A stretch of 64,000 nucleotides of DNA from Schaalia suimastitidis DSM 15538 (lineage in GTDB: Bacteria > Actinomycetota > Actinomycetes > Actinomycetales > Actinomycetaceae). The stretch is from assembly GCF_000429105.1 (NCBI RefSeq), contig NZ_AUBF01000006.1:496001-560000 (forward strand), written 5' to 3'. The notes under the pieces were generated by a model. That model was not told the origin of the DNA. It worked only from the letters and a program-made list of their open reading frames with translations, and made no database searches. This document shows positions 24,830 to 34,026 of this stretch, in pieces. Made by a program: the position numbers and the translations under genes. Numbering within the stretch: the first letter of the stretch is position 1; every line of letters begins with the position of its first letter.

Positions 24830-26332
24830 GTGACTACACTCAATGTCGCCGTTGTTGGCGCAGGCCCCGCAGGTATCTACGCCTCGGATATCCTGTCAAA
24901 ATCAGAGCTTGATGTCAGTATCGACCTTTTCGAGCGTCTTCCCGCACCCTACGGGCTTGTCCGTTACGGCGTCGCCCCAGACCATCCACGCATTAAACAA
25001 ATCATTGTGGCCCTCTACCGTATTTTGCAGCGCGGCGATATTCGCCTCCTAGGCAATGTGGAAGTTGGTCGAGACGTATCCATTGACGACCTACGTGAGC
25101 ACTACGATGCCGTCATCATCGCGACCGGTGCCGACCGTGATGCACCCCTGCCCATCCCCGGCATTGACCTCCCTCAATCCTATGGTGCAGCGGACTTTGT
25201 CAGCTGGTACGACGGGCACCCCGATTACCCGCGCACATGGCCACTTGAAGCCAAAGAAATCGCTGTCCTTGGTGTGGGTAATGTTGCCCTCGACGTGGCG
25301 CGTGTCCTAGCAAAACATGCGCAGGACATGCTCGTGACCGAAGTGCCAGAAAATGTGGCCACCGCGCTAGCGGCCAACCCCGTCACCGATGTGCACGTCT
25401 TTGGTCGACGAGGCCCAGCCCAAGTGAAATTCACGCCACTGGAACTGAGAGAACTTGGGCATGTACCAGATGTTGACATCATCGTGTCCGAAGAAGACTT
25501 CGACTTCGACGAAGGGTCACAGGAACAGCTGCGTAGCTCCAACCAACAGCGGCAGGTCGTGAAAACCCTCACCCAATACGCGTCACTTGACCCAGAAGAC
25601 CGTACCGCCTCGCGCCGCATCCATATCCACCTCTTCCAATCCCCAGTCGAAATTGTGCCTGACGAACACGGTAACGTGCGTGCCATTCGCACTGAACGCA
25701 CAGAACTAACCGGCGACGGTTCGGTTCGCGGCACTGGTGTGATCACCACATGGCCCGTCCAAGCGGTGTACCGCGCAGTTGGCTACTACTCCAGCCCCAT
25801 CCCTGGCATTCCCTTCGATACAGCGCGCGGTATCGTGCCCAACGACGAGGGACGTGTTCGCGCGGATGTGAGCGACAATGCCGACGTGATCAACGGACTT
25901 TATGCCACCGGCTGGATCAAACGTGGTCCCGTTGGTCTGATTGGTTCCACCAAATCAGATGCCCAACAAACCATTGCTCACCTCGTTGAAGACGCTCAAG
26001 CAGGCAAATTACATGCCCGCGGCACCCATGTTGGACATGAGGCAATGGTGGCGTTACTGGCCGACCGCGGCGTGGAATACACGACATGGCAGGGTTGGGA
26101 ACTCCTCGATGCCTACGAGCAAAGCCTGGGGCAGGCCTTTGGTGAAGTGCCCGGCGACCGTGGAGGACGTGAACGCATCAAGGTCGTGTCGCGGCGTGCA
26201 ATGACGGATATTTCACGAGGCGAAGCCGTCGATCCAGCAACAGCTGACCTCATCGGTCAAATGGGAGAGATGGGTGTGCCGACAGCACCTGATCGTTTTG
26301 ACGACTACACGGGCCCAGGACGCCGCCGCTGA
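24830..26332 (+). CDS. fprA: Ferredoxin/adrenodoxin-type NADP+ reductase (FprA family)
   Basis: This 500-residue flavoprotein resembles mycobacterial FprA and mitochondrial adrenodoxin reductase, which pass electrons between NADPH and ferredoxin. The FAD motif VVGAGPAGIYASD is at residues 8-20, the family PAPYGLVRYGVAPDHPRIK segment follows, and the NADPH-binding GVGNVALDVARVLA is near 148-161. GWIKRGPVGLIGSTKSDA is the C-terminal FAD contact. I chose GTG 24830, since GGAGG lies 8 bases upstream; an ATG at 24815 would place that ribosome site inside the gene. It is probably monocistronic, with a terminator after it. Confidence 0.92.
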   Translation: MTTLNVAVVGAGPAGIYASDILSKSELDVSIDLFERLPAPYGLVRYGVAPDHPRIKQIIVALYRILQRGDIRLLGNVEVGRDVSIDDLREHYDAVIIATGADRDAPLPIPGIDLPQSYGAADFVSWYDGHPDYPRTWPLEAKEIAVLGVGNVALDVARVLAKHAQDMLVTEVPENVATALAANPVTDVHVFGRRGPAQVKFTPLELRELGHVPDVDIIVSEEDFDFDEGSQEQLRSSNQQRQVVKTLTQYASLDPEDRTASRRIHIHLFQSPVEIVPDEHGNVRAIRTERTELTGDGSVRGTGVITTWPVQAVYRAVGYYSSPIPGIPFDTARGIVPNDEGRVRADVSDNADVINGLYATGWIKRGPVGLIGSTKSDAQQTIAHLVEDAQAGKLHARGTHVGHEAMVALLADRGVEYTTWQGWELLDAYEQSLGQAFGEVPGDRGGRERIKVVSRRAMTDISRGEAVDPATADLIGQMGEMGVPTAPDRFDDYTGPGRRR

Positions 26333-26355
26333 ACGTGTCTTCTGAGTAAGGCCTG

Positions 26356-26393
26356 AAAAACTCCTGCCGAGTTGCTGCTCGGCAGGAGTTTGT
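26356..26393 (+). terminator. Intrinsic terminator after fprA
   Basis: AAACTCCTGCCGAG (26358-26371) pairs perfectly with CTCGGCAGGAGTTT (26378-26391) around a 6-base loop, ending in a short T run. The A run before it suggests that it could also act in reverse. Confidence 0.88.
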
Positions 26394-26415
26394 TGCACGG
26401 GACGACTAATCTTGA

Positions 26416-26502
26416 GGGAAGACCTACCGCACACTGACCGTGCGACGCGCAGACTGTATGTTTGCTCCGCAAATGGGAAGACCTCGCGCGCACAGACCGT
26501 GC
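26416..26502. repeat. Two imperfect direct repeats upstream of htpX
   Basis: A 28-base unit at 26416-26443 recurs at 26475-26502, 59 bp apart, both starting GGGAAGACCT and ending GACCGTGC, with four differences in the middle. A third AAGACCT is at 26534-26540, next to the htpX ribosome site. This may be an operator pair for htpX. Confidence 0.5.
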
Positions 26503-26546
26503 TATCGGTGGGATAGATTCGATGACGTGCAAAGAAAGACCTCCCC

Positions 26547-27428
26547 ATGCCAGATCGACATTTCAACGGCCTTAAAACAGCCCTCTTGCTGGGCGGTATG
26601 TGGTTCCTTTTGCTCCTTGTTGGCGGTCTGATCGCAGGTGGGACGAGAAACTCCATATGGCTATGGATCTTTGCCGGTATTGGACTAGCCTCAACACTGT
26701 GGTCATATTGGAATAGCGCCACACTTGCACTACGTTCCATGAATGCCCGTCCCGCATCGCCCACCGAGTATCCACAACTCCACGCCATCGTGAACGAGCT
26801 AGCTTCTCGGGCAGGTCAGGTTGCCCCCACCGTGTGGGTGGCACCTACGCGCACCCCCAATGCGTTTGCTACAGGCCGAAATCCTCAGAACGCCGCTGTG
26901 TGCTGTACAGAAGGGATCCTTGAAATCCTGGGTGAACGTGAACTGCGGGCCGTGCTGGGGCATGAACTGATGCACGTGTATAACCGCGATATTCTCACCT
27001 CGTCCATTGCTGCAGCAATGGCGGGCATTATCACCTCCATCGCGCAAGTGATGTTTTTCTTCGGTGGGGCTGGCCGCAATAACGAAGGCGGTAACGTCCT
27101 ATCGGTTATCGGGATGCTTGTGGCTGCACTAGTGGCACCATTTGCCGCCATGCTCATCCAATTTTCGATTTCACGTACGCGCGAATACGACGCAGATGAG
27201 GATGGGGCGCGGCTCACCGCAGACCCGTTGGCGCTTGCCTCGGCATTGAAAAAGCTGGAGCGGGCCACAGATCACGTCCCTATGGAACCCACTCCAGCCA
27301 ATCAAAATGTTGCGGCAATGATGATCGCCAACCCCTTCAGGGGGGCATCGCTGACACGTTTGTTTGCCACGCACCCGCCAATGGAAGACCGGATTGCCAG
27401 GCTGGAACGGATGGCTGGCTACCGGTAG
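26547..27428 (+). CDS. htpX: Membrane zinc metalloprotease HtpX
   Basis: HtpX (293 residues) is a membrane-bound zinc protease that degrades misfolded membrane proteins. The zinc motif HELMH is at residues 139-143 (GHELMHVYNRD), and a later EYDADEDGA holds the third ligand. Two N-terminal hydrophobic helices (about residues 10-28 and 33-52) and two more around residues 150-170 and 185-207 place it in the membrane. AAAGAAAGA precedes the ATG. The gene is followed by convergent yajQ after 36 bases. Unusual direct repeats lie upstream. Confidence 0.95.
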   Translation: MPDRHFNGLKTALLLGGMWFLLLLVGGLIAGGTRNSIWLWIFAGIGLASTLWSYWNSATLALRSMNARPASPTEYPQLHAIVNELASRAGQVAPTVWVAPTRTPNAFATGRNPQNAAVCCTEGILEILGERELRAVLGHELMHVYNRDILTSSIAAAMAGIITSIAQVMFFFGGAGRNNEGGNVLSVIGMLVAALVAPFAAMLIQFSISRTREYDADEDGARLTADPLALASALKKLERATDHVPMEPTPANQNVAAMMIANPFRGASLTRLFATHPPMEDRIARLERMAGYR

Positions 27429-27464
27429 GGGAGTGGGCGTATTCGACCTTGTCTTGCGCTGGCC

Positions 27465-27968
27465 TTAGCGGTAGTTGACGAATTGAAGGGCCACGTCGAG
27501 TTTTTCTCCTTCAGGCCCCTTAAGTAAGGCAATGACGGCTTGGAGGTCGTCACGAGACTTTGAAGAAACGCGAATTTCGTCACCCTGTATTTGAGCCTTG
27601 ACACCTTTGGGGCCCTGCTCGCGAATAATCTTTGTGATTTGTTTCGCAATATCTTGGGCAATGCCTTCACGTAAAGGCGCAGAAAGCTTATAGATTTTGC
27701 CCGACGCCTTCGGTTCGCGATCTTTCAAATCAAGCGCCTTGAGGGAAACGCCACGGCGGAAAAGCTTTGACTGGAGCACATCAACGATGGCCATAATGCG
27801 CTCCGGTGTATTTGCTTCCATTTCAACAACGTCGCCAGATAGGCGAATTGCTGCATCAACACCGCGGAAATCGTAGCGTTGCCCAATCTCTTTCGCCGTT
27901 TGATTGACAGCGTTATCAACCTCTTGGCGGTCAAGTTTGGAGACAATGTCAAATGAGGAATCAGCCAT
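27465..27968 (-). CDS. YajQ family nucleotide-binding protein
   Basis: The 167-residue product is a full-length YajQ family member with two ferredoxin-like halves. It begins [20 protein letters not shown] and includes [15 protein letters not shown] and the C-terminal [15 protein letters not shown]. Family members bind nucleotides, and one binds cyclic di-GMP; the role in this organism is not known. AAGGAG precedes the ATG at 27968. It faces htpX tail to tail and is divergent from the tRNA cluster. Confidence 0.93.
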   Translation of the reverse strand: MADSSFDIVSKLDRQEVDNAVNQTAKEIGQRYDFRGVDAAIRLSGDVVEMEANTPERIMAIVDVLQSKLFRRGVSLKALDLKDREPKASGKIYKLSAPLREGIAQDIAKQITKIIREQGPKGVKAQIQGDEIRVSSKSRDDLQAVIALLKGPEGEKLDVALQFVNYR

Positions 27969-28075
27969 GGGTGGCTCCTTATTTTCGTCAGTGTGGTTCC
28001 GTTACGGCCAGGCGATTGGCGTTACGGTATCGATCTCTGCTATTCTTCCACGGCACCAACATTTTTGTGGTGCAA

Positions 28076-28157
28076 GGCGGGATACCCGAGTGGCCAAAGG
28101 GAGCTGACTGTAAATCAGCCGCGGAATGCTTCGGGGGTTCGAATCCCTCTCCCGCCA
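28076..28157 (+). tRNA. tRNA-Tyr (GTA)
   Basis: An 82-base cloverleaf with acceptor GGCGGGA pairing TCCCGCC, anticodon stem GCTGA/TCAGC around the loop CTGTAAA (anticodon GTA at 28110-28112), the long variable arm expected for Tyr, and the T loop TTCGAAT. CCA is not encoded. Confidence 0.95.
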
Positions 28158-28162
28158 CGTAT

Positions 28163-28194
28163 CCAGGTCACTGGAATAACTCCCAGGTCACTGG
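28163..28194. repeat. Tandem CCAGGTCACTGG repeats between tRNA genes
   Basis: The 12-base word CCAGGTCACTGG occurs at 28163-28174 and 28183-28194, a 20-bp period. Each copy is itself nearly palindromic (CCAG/CTGG). They lie just after tRNA-Tyr and may form two small hairpins or a regulator site. Confidence 0.6.
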
Positions 28195-28268
28195 GAAACG
28201 CATGTGAGGTCATTCTCAATGGTGCGGATTGCGTGAACAATCCGAACTAAGATAGGCTTTCCGGCGTT

Positions 28269-28341
28269 GCCCCGATAGCTCAGTCGGCAGAGCATCTCCA
28301 TGGTAAGGAGAAGGTCAAGGGTTCGATTCCCTTTCGGGGCT
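28269..28341 (+). tRNA. tRNA-Thr (GGT)
   Basis: A 73-base cloverleaf: acceptor GCCCCGA with TCGGGGC, anticodon stem TCTCC/GGAGA around ATGGTAA (anticodon GGT), T loop TTCGATT. CCA is not encoded. The Thr-Met-rpmG order is conserved in actinobacteria. Confidence 0.96.
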
Positions 28342-28371
28342 CTGGTTGCGGCCCGGAGCCGCTACCGCTGC

Positions 28372-28448
28372 GGCGGGGTAGCTCAGCTGGTCAGAGCGCA
28401 CGACTCATAATCGTGAGGTCGCGGGTTCGAGCCCCGCCCCCGCTACCA
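28372..28448 (+). tRNA. tRNA-Met (CAT), elongator type
   Basis: A 77-base cloverleaf with encoded CCA. The acceptor GGCGGGG pairs with CCCCGCT (one G-T pair), and the anticodon stem CACGA/TCGTG holds CTCATAA (CAT). The sequence and its place before rpmG match elongator tRNA-Met of related genomes. Confidence 0.9.
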
Positions 28449-28496
28449 GTTTCAAAACACCGTGCGCCGCACACAGACAGCAAGTGAGGAACCATC

Positions 28497-28667
28497 ATGG
28501 CGAGCAAGTCGCAGGACGTCCGCCCCAAGATCACTCTGGCCTGCTCGGAGTGCAAGGAGCGCAATTACATCACAAAGAAGAACCGTCGTAACACGCCGGA
28601 TCGTCTGGAATTGGCAAAGTACTGCCCACGCTGCCGCAAGTCGACAGCACACCGCGAAACCCGCTGA
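28497..28667 (+). CDS. rpmG: 50S ribosomal protein L33 (zinc-binding form)
   Basis: This 56-residue L33 is part of the large ribosomal subunit. It begins [20 protein letters not shown] and retains two CxxC pairs (CSEC and CPRC), so it is the zinc-containing C+ form, not the zinc-free paralogue that Zur induces in some actinobacteria. GTGAGGA precedes the ATG. The tRNA-Thr/tRNA-Met genes are directly upstream, and a terminator follows. Confidence 0.96.
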   Translation: MASKSQDVRPKITLACSECKERNYITKKNRRNTPDRLELAKYCPRCRKSTAHRETR

Positions 28668-28680
28668 TAGCGGCTCGCAT

Positions 28681-28716
28681 ATGCAAACCCCCGGCGTAAT
28701 CCGGGGGTTTTCGCAT
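28681..28716 (+). terminator. Intrinsic terminator after rpmG
   Basis: AAACCCCCGG (28685-28694) pairs with CCGGGGGTTT (28701-28710) around a 6-base loop, followed by TTTT-like sequence; flanking ATGC/GCAT can extend the stem. Confidence 0.9.
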
Positions 28717-28801
28717 ACCTGCCCGGCAGCGCTGCCATTCCACCGACATAGCACCGGCCTGGCGCTTCCGGCATCGCATTCGAAGATGGGAGACTAGTAG
28801 G

Positions 28802-29920
28802 GTGAGCATACAGATCCACACCGCGGTTGCCCTATCCACGTTGACGACACTGCGCGTTGGTGGCCAAGCGGCGCGTCTCATCGAAACCGATAGCCGTGAC
28901 GCGTTCATTGACGAGGCGGCGCGGGCTGACGCTGCGGGCATCCCTTTGCTGGTCCTAGGTGGAGGATCCAACCTCTTAGCCTCCGACAGTGCCTTTGACG
29001 GCGTCGTACTGCGCGACCTGCGCAGCCACATCACTACGGCCACTAGTGGCAACAAAATACAGGTGACCGCGACTGCTGGCACCACCTGGGATGACCTTGT
29101 GACAAGCACCTTGGAACAGGGCTTGGCGGGCCTGGAAGCTTTGTCAGGGATACCGGGTACCGTGGGGGCGGCGCCCGTACAAAATGTGGGCGCATACGGC
29201 TGCGAAGTTGCTGACACACTGCATTCCATCCGTGCATGGGATCGCGCGCAGCGCCGTCTGGTGACGTTAACAGCAGCCGACCTTGCGTTGAGTTACCGTT
29301 CGTCGCGCATTAAACGTTCCGTAGAGACTCCCGATAGTGCCGGACACATATGGGGCCCAACCGGCAGGTGGATCGTCCTGGATGTCACCTTCACCCTGAA
29401 GCGTGCACCCACATCGGCGCCAGTACGCTACGGAGAACTTGCCCGTGCCCTTGACGTGGAAGTGGGACACAGCGCTGACGCGTGGGCTGTACGCGACGCA
29501 GTGGTGAGGCTGCGCGCCAGCAAAGGTATGGTTTTGGATGCCGCAGACTATGACACGTGGAGTGCCGGTTCCTTCTTCACTAACCCATTGCTCACACCTG
29601 CAGAGGCTGCAACACTGCCCCCAGAGGCGCCACGCTTTGCTGCAGGTGGTAATGACGCTGGCCTCATCAAAACCTCCGCAGCATGGCTCATTGACCACGC
29701 AGGATGCCCTAAAGGTTGGGCCCCCGACGAGTGCCTCAATCAGGATGGGACACCGCGTGCCAGCCTGTCGACCAAACACGTGCTGGCTCTGACGAATCGA
29801 GGCAGCGCCTCGGCACGCGATATTGAAGCCCTCGCCCGAGCGGTGCGCGCGAAAGTGCGCGACTGTTACGGCATCACCTTGGTGCCTGAACCCGTTGCCC
29901 TAGGTATCAACTGGGACTAG
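28802..29920 (+). CDS. murB: UDP-N-acetylmuramate dehydrogenase MurB
   Basis: MurB (372 residues) is a cytoplasmic flavoenzyme that uses NADPH to reduce UDP-GlcNAc-enolpyruvate to UDP-MurNAc in peptidoglycan synthesis. The FAD-binding LVLGGGSNLLASDSAFDGVVL is in the N-terminal domain, SGIPGTVGAAPVQNVGAYGCEV follows, the catalytic serine lies in GSFFTNPLL, and a conserved arginine sits in LSYRSSRIK. These make it a type I-like MurB. The start is GTG 28802, with GGGAG upstream. It is convergent with the acyltransferase gene 11 bases on. Confidence 0.95.
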   Translation: MSIQIHTAVALSTLTTLRVGGQAARLIETDSRDAFIDEAARADAAGIPLLVLGGGSNLLASDSAFDGVVLRDLRSHITTATSGNKIQVTATAGTTWDDLVTSTLEQGLAGLEALSGIPGTVGAAPVQNVGAYGCEVADTLHSIRAWDRAQRRLVTLTAADLALSYRSSRIKRSVETPDSAGHIWGPTGRWIVLDVTFTLKRAPTSAPVRYGELARALDVEVGHSADAWAVRDAVVRLRASKGMVLDAADYDTWSAGSFFTNPLLTPAEAATLPPEAPRFAAGGNDAGLIKTSAAWLIDHAGCPKGWAPDECLNQDGTPRASLSTKHVLALTNRGSASARDIEALARAVRAKVRDCYGITLVPEPVALGINWD

Positions 29921-29931
29921 GTAAGGCGTGG

Positions 29932-31992
29932 TCAATGTCCGTTGGAGTCTTCTAGCGGAAAGGTGCCAAGGGCATCGGCGATCACCTGCGCATATAGCGT
30001 CGTTCCTTCGCCGTGGGGATGCACAAGGTCTTGAGCAAGAAGATCGGTGCGCTCAGCGATAGCACGATCCCACGACGCTACACGTACCCGGTCAGGATGT
30101 GCCGAGGCGAAGGCGCGGATCGCGTCATTGGACGGTGGAATCCACGTGGTCCGAGGCGGCCCATAGGCGGTTACCACAACCAGGCGACGCTGGGGTGCCA
30201 ATGAGGCAAACAGCGCTTCAAGCTGACCTGCATCCACCTGTGTATTCGTTGCCAGTGACACAACCACATAGTCACGCGCACCCCACGTGGCATCAAGGGT
30301 AGCGAGGACGTCACCGGCCACCATAAACGACCTGCTCACCTCGCCATCAACCACAATCCCCGGCAGTGCCGTTTGGAGGGCGCCCTGCGCGCCAAGGGTG
30401 ACAGAGTCACCAATAACGCTCACCTGCTCGCCGTTAACCTGGGCGAACTGAGGCTGTTTCGCTGCTTCAGCAGCGGCCGCCTCCGCTGCACGCTGCTGGG
30501 CGTAGGCCGCTTCATTGTCGAGTGGGTTAAGACCAGTGAGTGGTGCAATGGTTCTGGCATCAATACGCGACGGTGTACTCGCGGCCTTTTGGCCCGCAAT
30601 AATTGCCTCCTGGGCGCTTGAAAGTGTCGGCTGGCTCAGGAGCGCTGCCACGCAGGCACAACTCACGGCAATGGCCACACCAATACGTCGATTCGTCAGG
30701 CGTGATTCATCTTTCACATATGTGCGTCGAAGCCAGGCGCGTACCCCCATACGCCTGGCAGGGCTTTCAATCCAGCGGAATGAGGCGTCAGCAGCGATGG
30801 TGGCACCAACGGTGACCAACAAGGCGCTCAGCCACAGGGGCAGGTGAGGGAAGGCGTAGAAGGAAAGGACTGCAAGCGGCCAATGCCAGAGGTAGATGCC
30901 GTATGAACGCTGCCCAAACCACACTAATGGGCGCCATGACAGCAGCAATGCTAAAGACTGGGCAGGGTTGCGCCACATCAAACGCATCGACTGTTCGCAA
31001 CGACGAACGATGCTGCGCTGAGACTCCAGGTGGGCGCAGGTTGGCTCGACATGAACCTCTGGAAGGAGGGCCGCAATCAATGCGGCGGCGGCAACGGATG
31101 CGAAGATCAGTATTCCGGTGTTTCCCAGCGGTGCCAACGAAGAAGAAAGCACGTCCGTAATATCGACAAAAGATGTCACCACAAGGATTACCAAGGCACA
31201 CCAGCCGATGAGGCCACGTCGTTGCCGCACAGTCGGCGTAAGCGCCTCGTGGTCGCTGCCGTCAAGTCGGCTTCCGCGCCACAGCGCCATCGACGCGCCC
31301 AGCATGAGGCCGAAAGCGTGGGTATCAGTGCCCATATGGACCCGCGATGGGCTTGCGCCGTGAAACAGTAGGTACAGTGCCCACGCTGCTGACGCAATAC
31401 TGAAGGCAGCAGCAACAACGGACGCGAGCCGCAGTGTTGGGCGTGCCACGCGTGTGACGAATACAAAAAGGGCCCACAGGAGCAGCGGCCAGACCACATA
31501 GAACTGGGCTTCCACAGCCAAAGACCACATATGGGTCAATAGCAGCGGTTGGGTATGGTCAAAGTAGCTCGACCCAGCACCAATCTCAACCCAATTCGAC
31601 ACAAAGACAAGCGACGAAAAGAACTGCCGCCGGATGGCGATAAGGGCGTCTCCCCCTACACATAACGCCAAAGTAGTACACACCAGCACCGTCAGTGCCA
31701 ATGCAGGAAAAAGACGCCGAAGACGACGGCGTGTGAACGACACATAATCGACGCGACCGTGTATTTTCCACTGACCAATGAGCAGCGACGTGATCAGAAA
31801 ACCTGAGAGCACAAAAAAGACGTCAACACCGAGTATGCCTGCAGGTACAGCACCAGGTATCAGGTGGTAGCCCAGTACGAAGGCAACAGCGATGGCACGT
31901 ACGCCATCAAGGGCGTTGAGATGGGATGATGGCACACGAGTGTGCTGTGGCGTCGTTGAAACAGGACGACCTGCGTCCATATCATGCGACAT
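29932..31992 (-). CDS. OatA-like membrane acyltransferase with C-terminal SGNH domain
   Basis: This 686-residue protein joins an acyltransferase-3 membrane domain to an SGNH hydrolase-like domain, the arrangement of OatA-type enzymes that O-acetylate peptidoglycan or other cell-wall glycans. The membrane domain begins LDGVRAIAVAFVLGYHL and contains GVDVFFVLSGFLITSLL; about ten transmembrane helices follow. The extracytoplasmic domain has GDSVT at about residue 525 and a Asp-x-x-His near HPHGEG at about 656. I chose ATG 31992 because AGAGAGG lies just upstream. The exact acceptor is unknown; lysozyme resistance by peptidoglycan acetylation is the usual role of this architecture. Confidence 0.85.
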   Translation of the reverse strand: MSHDMDAGRPVSTTPQHTRVPSSHLNALDGVRAIAVAFVLGYHLIPGAVPAGILGVDVFFVLSGFLITSLLIGQWKIHGRVDYVSFTRRRLRRLFPALALTVLVCTTLALCVGGDALIAIRRQFFSSLVFVSNWVEIGAGSSYFDHTQPLLLTHMWSLAVEAQFYVVWPLLLWALFVFVTRVARPTLRLASVVAAAFSIASAAWALYLLFHGASPSRVHMGTDTHAFGLMLGASMALWRGSRLDGSDHEALTPTVRQRRGLIGWCALVILVVTSFVDITDVLSSSLAPLGNTGILIFASVAAAALIAALLPEVHVEPTCAHLESQRSIVRRCEQSMRLMWRNPAQSLALLLSWRPLVWFGQRSYGIYLWHWPLAVLSFYAFPHLPLWLSALLVTVGATIAADASFRWIESPARRMGVRAWLRRTYVKDESRLTNRRIGVAIAVSCACVAALLSQPTLSSAQEAIIAGQKAASTPSRIDARTIAPLTGLNPLDNEAAYAQQRAAEAAAAEAAKQPQFAQVNGEQVSVIGDSVTLGAQGALQTALPGIVVDGEVSRSFMVAGDVLATLDATWGARDYVVVSLATNTQVDAGQLEALFASLAPQRRLVVVTAYGPPRTTWIPPSNDAIRAFASAHPDRVRVASWDRAIAERTDLLAQDLVHPHGEGTTLYAQVIADALGTFPLEDSNGH

Positions 31993-32158
31993 CGGTGCCT
32001 CTCTTATTCGTCGGGTGCTACGGCGTGAGTGTCCTCGCACCTATTGACTCAGGCCAGCCCCCTTCACGATGGCCACGACGATCCTAACGGATCGCCAAAG
32101 AGTTACAGTGTAATACCATCTGGCAGACGCACTATGCACGCCGTAACGGGAAACACAC

Positions 32159-33220
32159 TCACGTATCGAGCCATGCCCGAATCTGCTCATGCCACCGCGC
32201 TTTCGACGCGTCCTCCGCCAACGATGCGTCAACAGATTGGTGGGCCAGCATGGCAAGCTGAGTATCCGACATGCCGTGGATATCGCGGGCAGCACCATAC
32301 TGTGCCAGTAGGCGCGAATGGAAGAGCAGCGGGTCGTCAGCTCCCAGCGCCACCGTCGCCCCCGCCTCGACAAGCACAGGTAACGGCACGCGGGAAAGAT
32401 CCTGATAGACCCCCAGATGCACATTGGAAGCAGGGCACACCTCGAAGGCAATACCCGCATCAACAACGCGACGCAAAAGGTCAGGGTCTTCACTGGTACG
32501 CACCCCATGGCCAAGGCGGCGCGGCGCCAACGCCGCAACGACCTCGCGCACCGAATCCGGGCCCAGTAATTCACCACTATGCGGAAGAGCAGCCAGGCCC
32601 GCGTCCCGCGCAATACGGAAAGCAGGCGCAAAGGCAGACGTGTCACCAACACGTTCGTCATTGGACAGACCAAAACCCACAACGCACCCGGGGCCACTGC
32701 CCGCATATCGGGCCGCAAGGCGTGCCAGCGTGCGGGCATCCAACGGGTGGCGGATACGGGAAGCAGCTACGACAACAGCAACCTCCACACCGGTGATGGC
32801 CGAGGCGTGGCGGGCTTCGTCAAGCACAATCTCTAACGCTGGGGTAATGCCACCAACCCAAGGGGCGTATGACGTGGGATCTACTTGCATTTCGAGGCGC
32901 ACAGAACCTTCGAGGGCCTCGTCTTCGGCAGCTTCACGCACGATACGGCGCATCGCCGCTTCAGAGCGCACCAGGGCGCGAGCCGAATCGTAAGAACGTT
33001 GAAAGCGGAACCATCCGCGCGCATCAGCAGGGACCGTTAAAGGGTCCAAATCCAATAGGTGCCCAGGTAGCCGCACACCTTGTTCCCGCGCCATATCCAG
33101 TAGGGTCTGCGGGCGCATCGCACCAGTGAAATGCAAATGCAGGTGAGCCTTCGGGAGGCGTTGAAGGTCACGGCGCCCCGGCGGCGATGCAGGAGCACTT
33201 GTTAACGTCAGGTGGTGCAT
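32159..33220 (-). CDS. add: Adenosine deaminase family protein
   Basis: This 353-residue amidohydrolase would convert adenosine or a related purine nucleoside to inosine. The metal-binding HLHLHFTG is near the N-terminus (the first motif usually reads HxHL-G), a central PHSGE holds the catalytic Glu, HGV follows, and GADDPLLF is the last metal-site Asp pair. All catalytic positions seem present, though HFTG in place of HLEG is a small deviation. The ATG at 33220 overlaps the TAA of the upstream hydrolase gene (TAATG). Adenine deaminase is an alternative function. Confidence 0.85.
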   Translation of the reverse strand: MHHLTLTSAPASPPGRRDLQRLPKAHLHLHFTGAMRPQTLLDMAREQGVRLPGHLLDLDPLTVPADARGWFRFQRSYDSARALVRSEAAMRRIVREAAEDEALEGSVRLEMQVDPTSYAPWVGGITPALEIVLDEARHASAITGVEVAVVVAASRIRHPLDARTLARLAARYAGSGPGCVVGFGLSNDERVGDTSAFAPAFRIARDAGLAALPHSGELLGPDSVREVVAALAPRRLGHGVRTSEDPDLLRRVVDAGIAFEVCPASNVHLGVYQDLSRVPLPVLVEAGATVALGADDPLLFHSRLLAQYGAARDIHGMSDTQLAMLAHQSVDASLAEDASKARWHEQIRAWLDT

Positions 33221-34026
33221 TAGTGCGCATCCAGCCACAAAATAATGTCGCGAATAATACCTGGCCCCTCAACTTCATTGAGCACTTCATGGCGTGCTCC
33301 ATCCACCATACGCAGGTGTGCATCCATGTTGCCGCCGGCACGGGCAGCCTCGATGAGGTGGACCGAACCTGCTGGTGAAACCAGCGTGTCGCTACTGCCG
33401 TGGAAAATCAGCGTTGGCGTGTGAAGGTGCGCCGCGCGACGCAGAACCTCATCACCCTGAACAATCATTGTGGCGCCGGTAATCAGGGGGACGGGGCCGT
33501 GGTGGCACAGGGGATCGGCATCAAAATCGCGTTGAACCTGCGGGTTGCGGGCAAGGACTGATTCTGCGGGCGCCGAGTGGGTGGTGCTGGCAGGTAGCGC
33601 TGGGAACGTGCGCGCCACATTCAGGAGGCGCCGCGCCACATGGGCTGGGACGGCTGGTAGTGGCCGCATCGCTGGGCCAGTCAGGATCGTGCCGCGCAGA
33701 CGGGTGGGGTTGAGGATTGTCGAGGCGGCGGTGACCAGTCCGCCCATTGAGTGCCCAAAAAGGAATAACTCAGGTGTGCGTGCCTGGGTGAGGACATCGT
33801 CGCGGATTTTGAGGTGGATATTGATGAGGGCACCGAGGTCAACACGCGCTCGCGGACCGTCGGATGTGCCGTGGCCAGGATGATCGTAGGTTGCGCAGTC
33901 ATAGCCTGCGCCATTGAGAGCCTCGATGAGCGCGCGGTATCGGCCATGATGCTCGCCATAACCGTGGGCGATCAGCACGGTGCCGTGGGGATGCTCAGTT
34001 GTCGTTGGGAAGTAGACAATCTGCAT
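33220..34026 (-). CDS. Alpha/beta hydrolase, monoacylglycerol lipase / lysophospholipase-like
   Basis: The 268-residue protein is a serine hydrolase of the monoglyceride lipase type. It has the oxyanion segment LIAHGYGEHHGRY, the nucleophile motif GHSMGG, an Asp in FHGSSDTLVSP and a final His in DGARHEVLNE, giving a complete Ser-Asp-His triad. The substrate is likely a monoacylglycerol or lysophospholipid. I chose ATG 34026: there is no ribosome site, but a CACAAT -10-like box ends 6 bases before it, so it may be leaderless. A longer frame to 34074 exists. Its stop is coupled to the deaminase start. Confidence 0.82.
   Translation of the reverse strand: MQIVYFPTTTEHPHGTVLIAHGYGEHHGRYRALIEALNGAGYDCATYDHPGHGTSDGPRARVDLGALINIHLKIRDDVLTQARTPELFLFGHSMGGLVTAASTILNPTRLRGTILTGPAMRPLPAVPAHVARRLLNVARTFPALPASTTHSAPAESVLARNPQVQRDFDADPLCHHGPVPLITGATMIVQGDEVLRRAAHLHTPTLIFHGSSDTLVSPAGSVHLIEAARAGGNMDAHLRMVDGARHEVLNEVEGPGIIRDIILWLDAH

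Noticed and set aside
28052-28073. Hairpin GCACCA/TGGTGC just before tRNA-Tyr
   Set aside because: It lies in the promoter/5' flank of the tRNA gene and there is no upstream plus-strand gene to terminate; probably incidental.
32029-32796. Plus-strand open frame (255 codons) opposite the deaminase gene
   Set aside because: It is low-complexity (Pro/Gln/Arg/His) and antisense to a clear adenosine deaminase.
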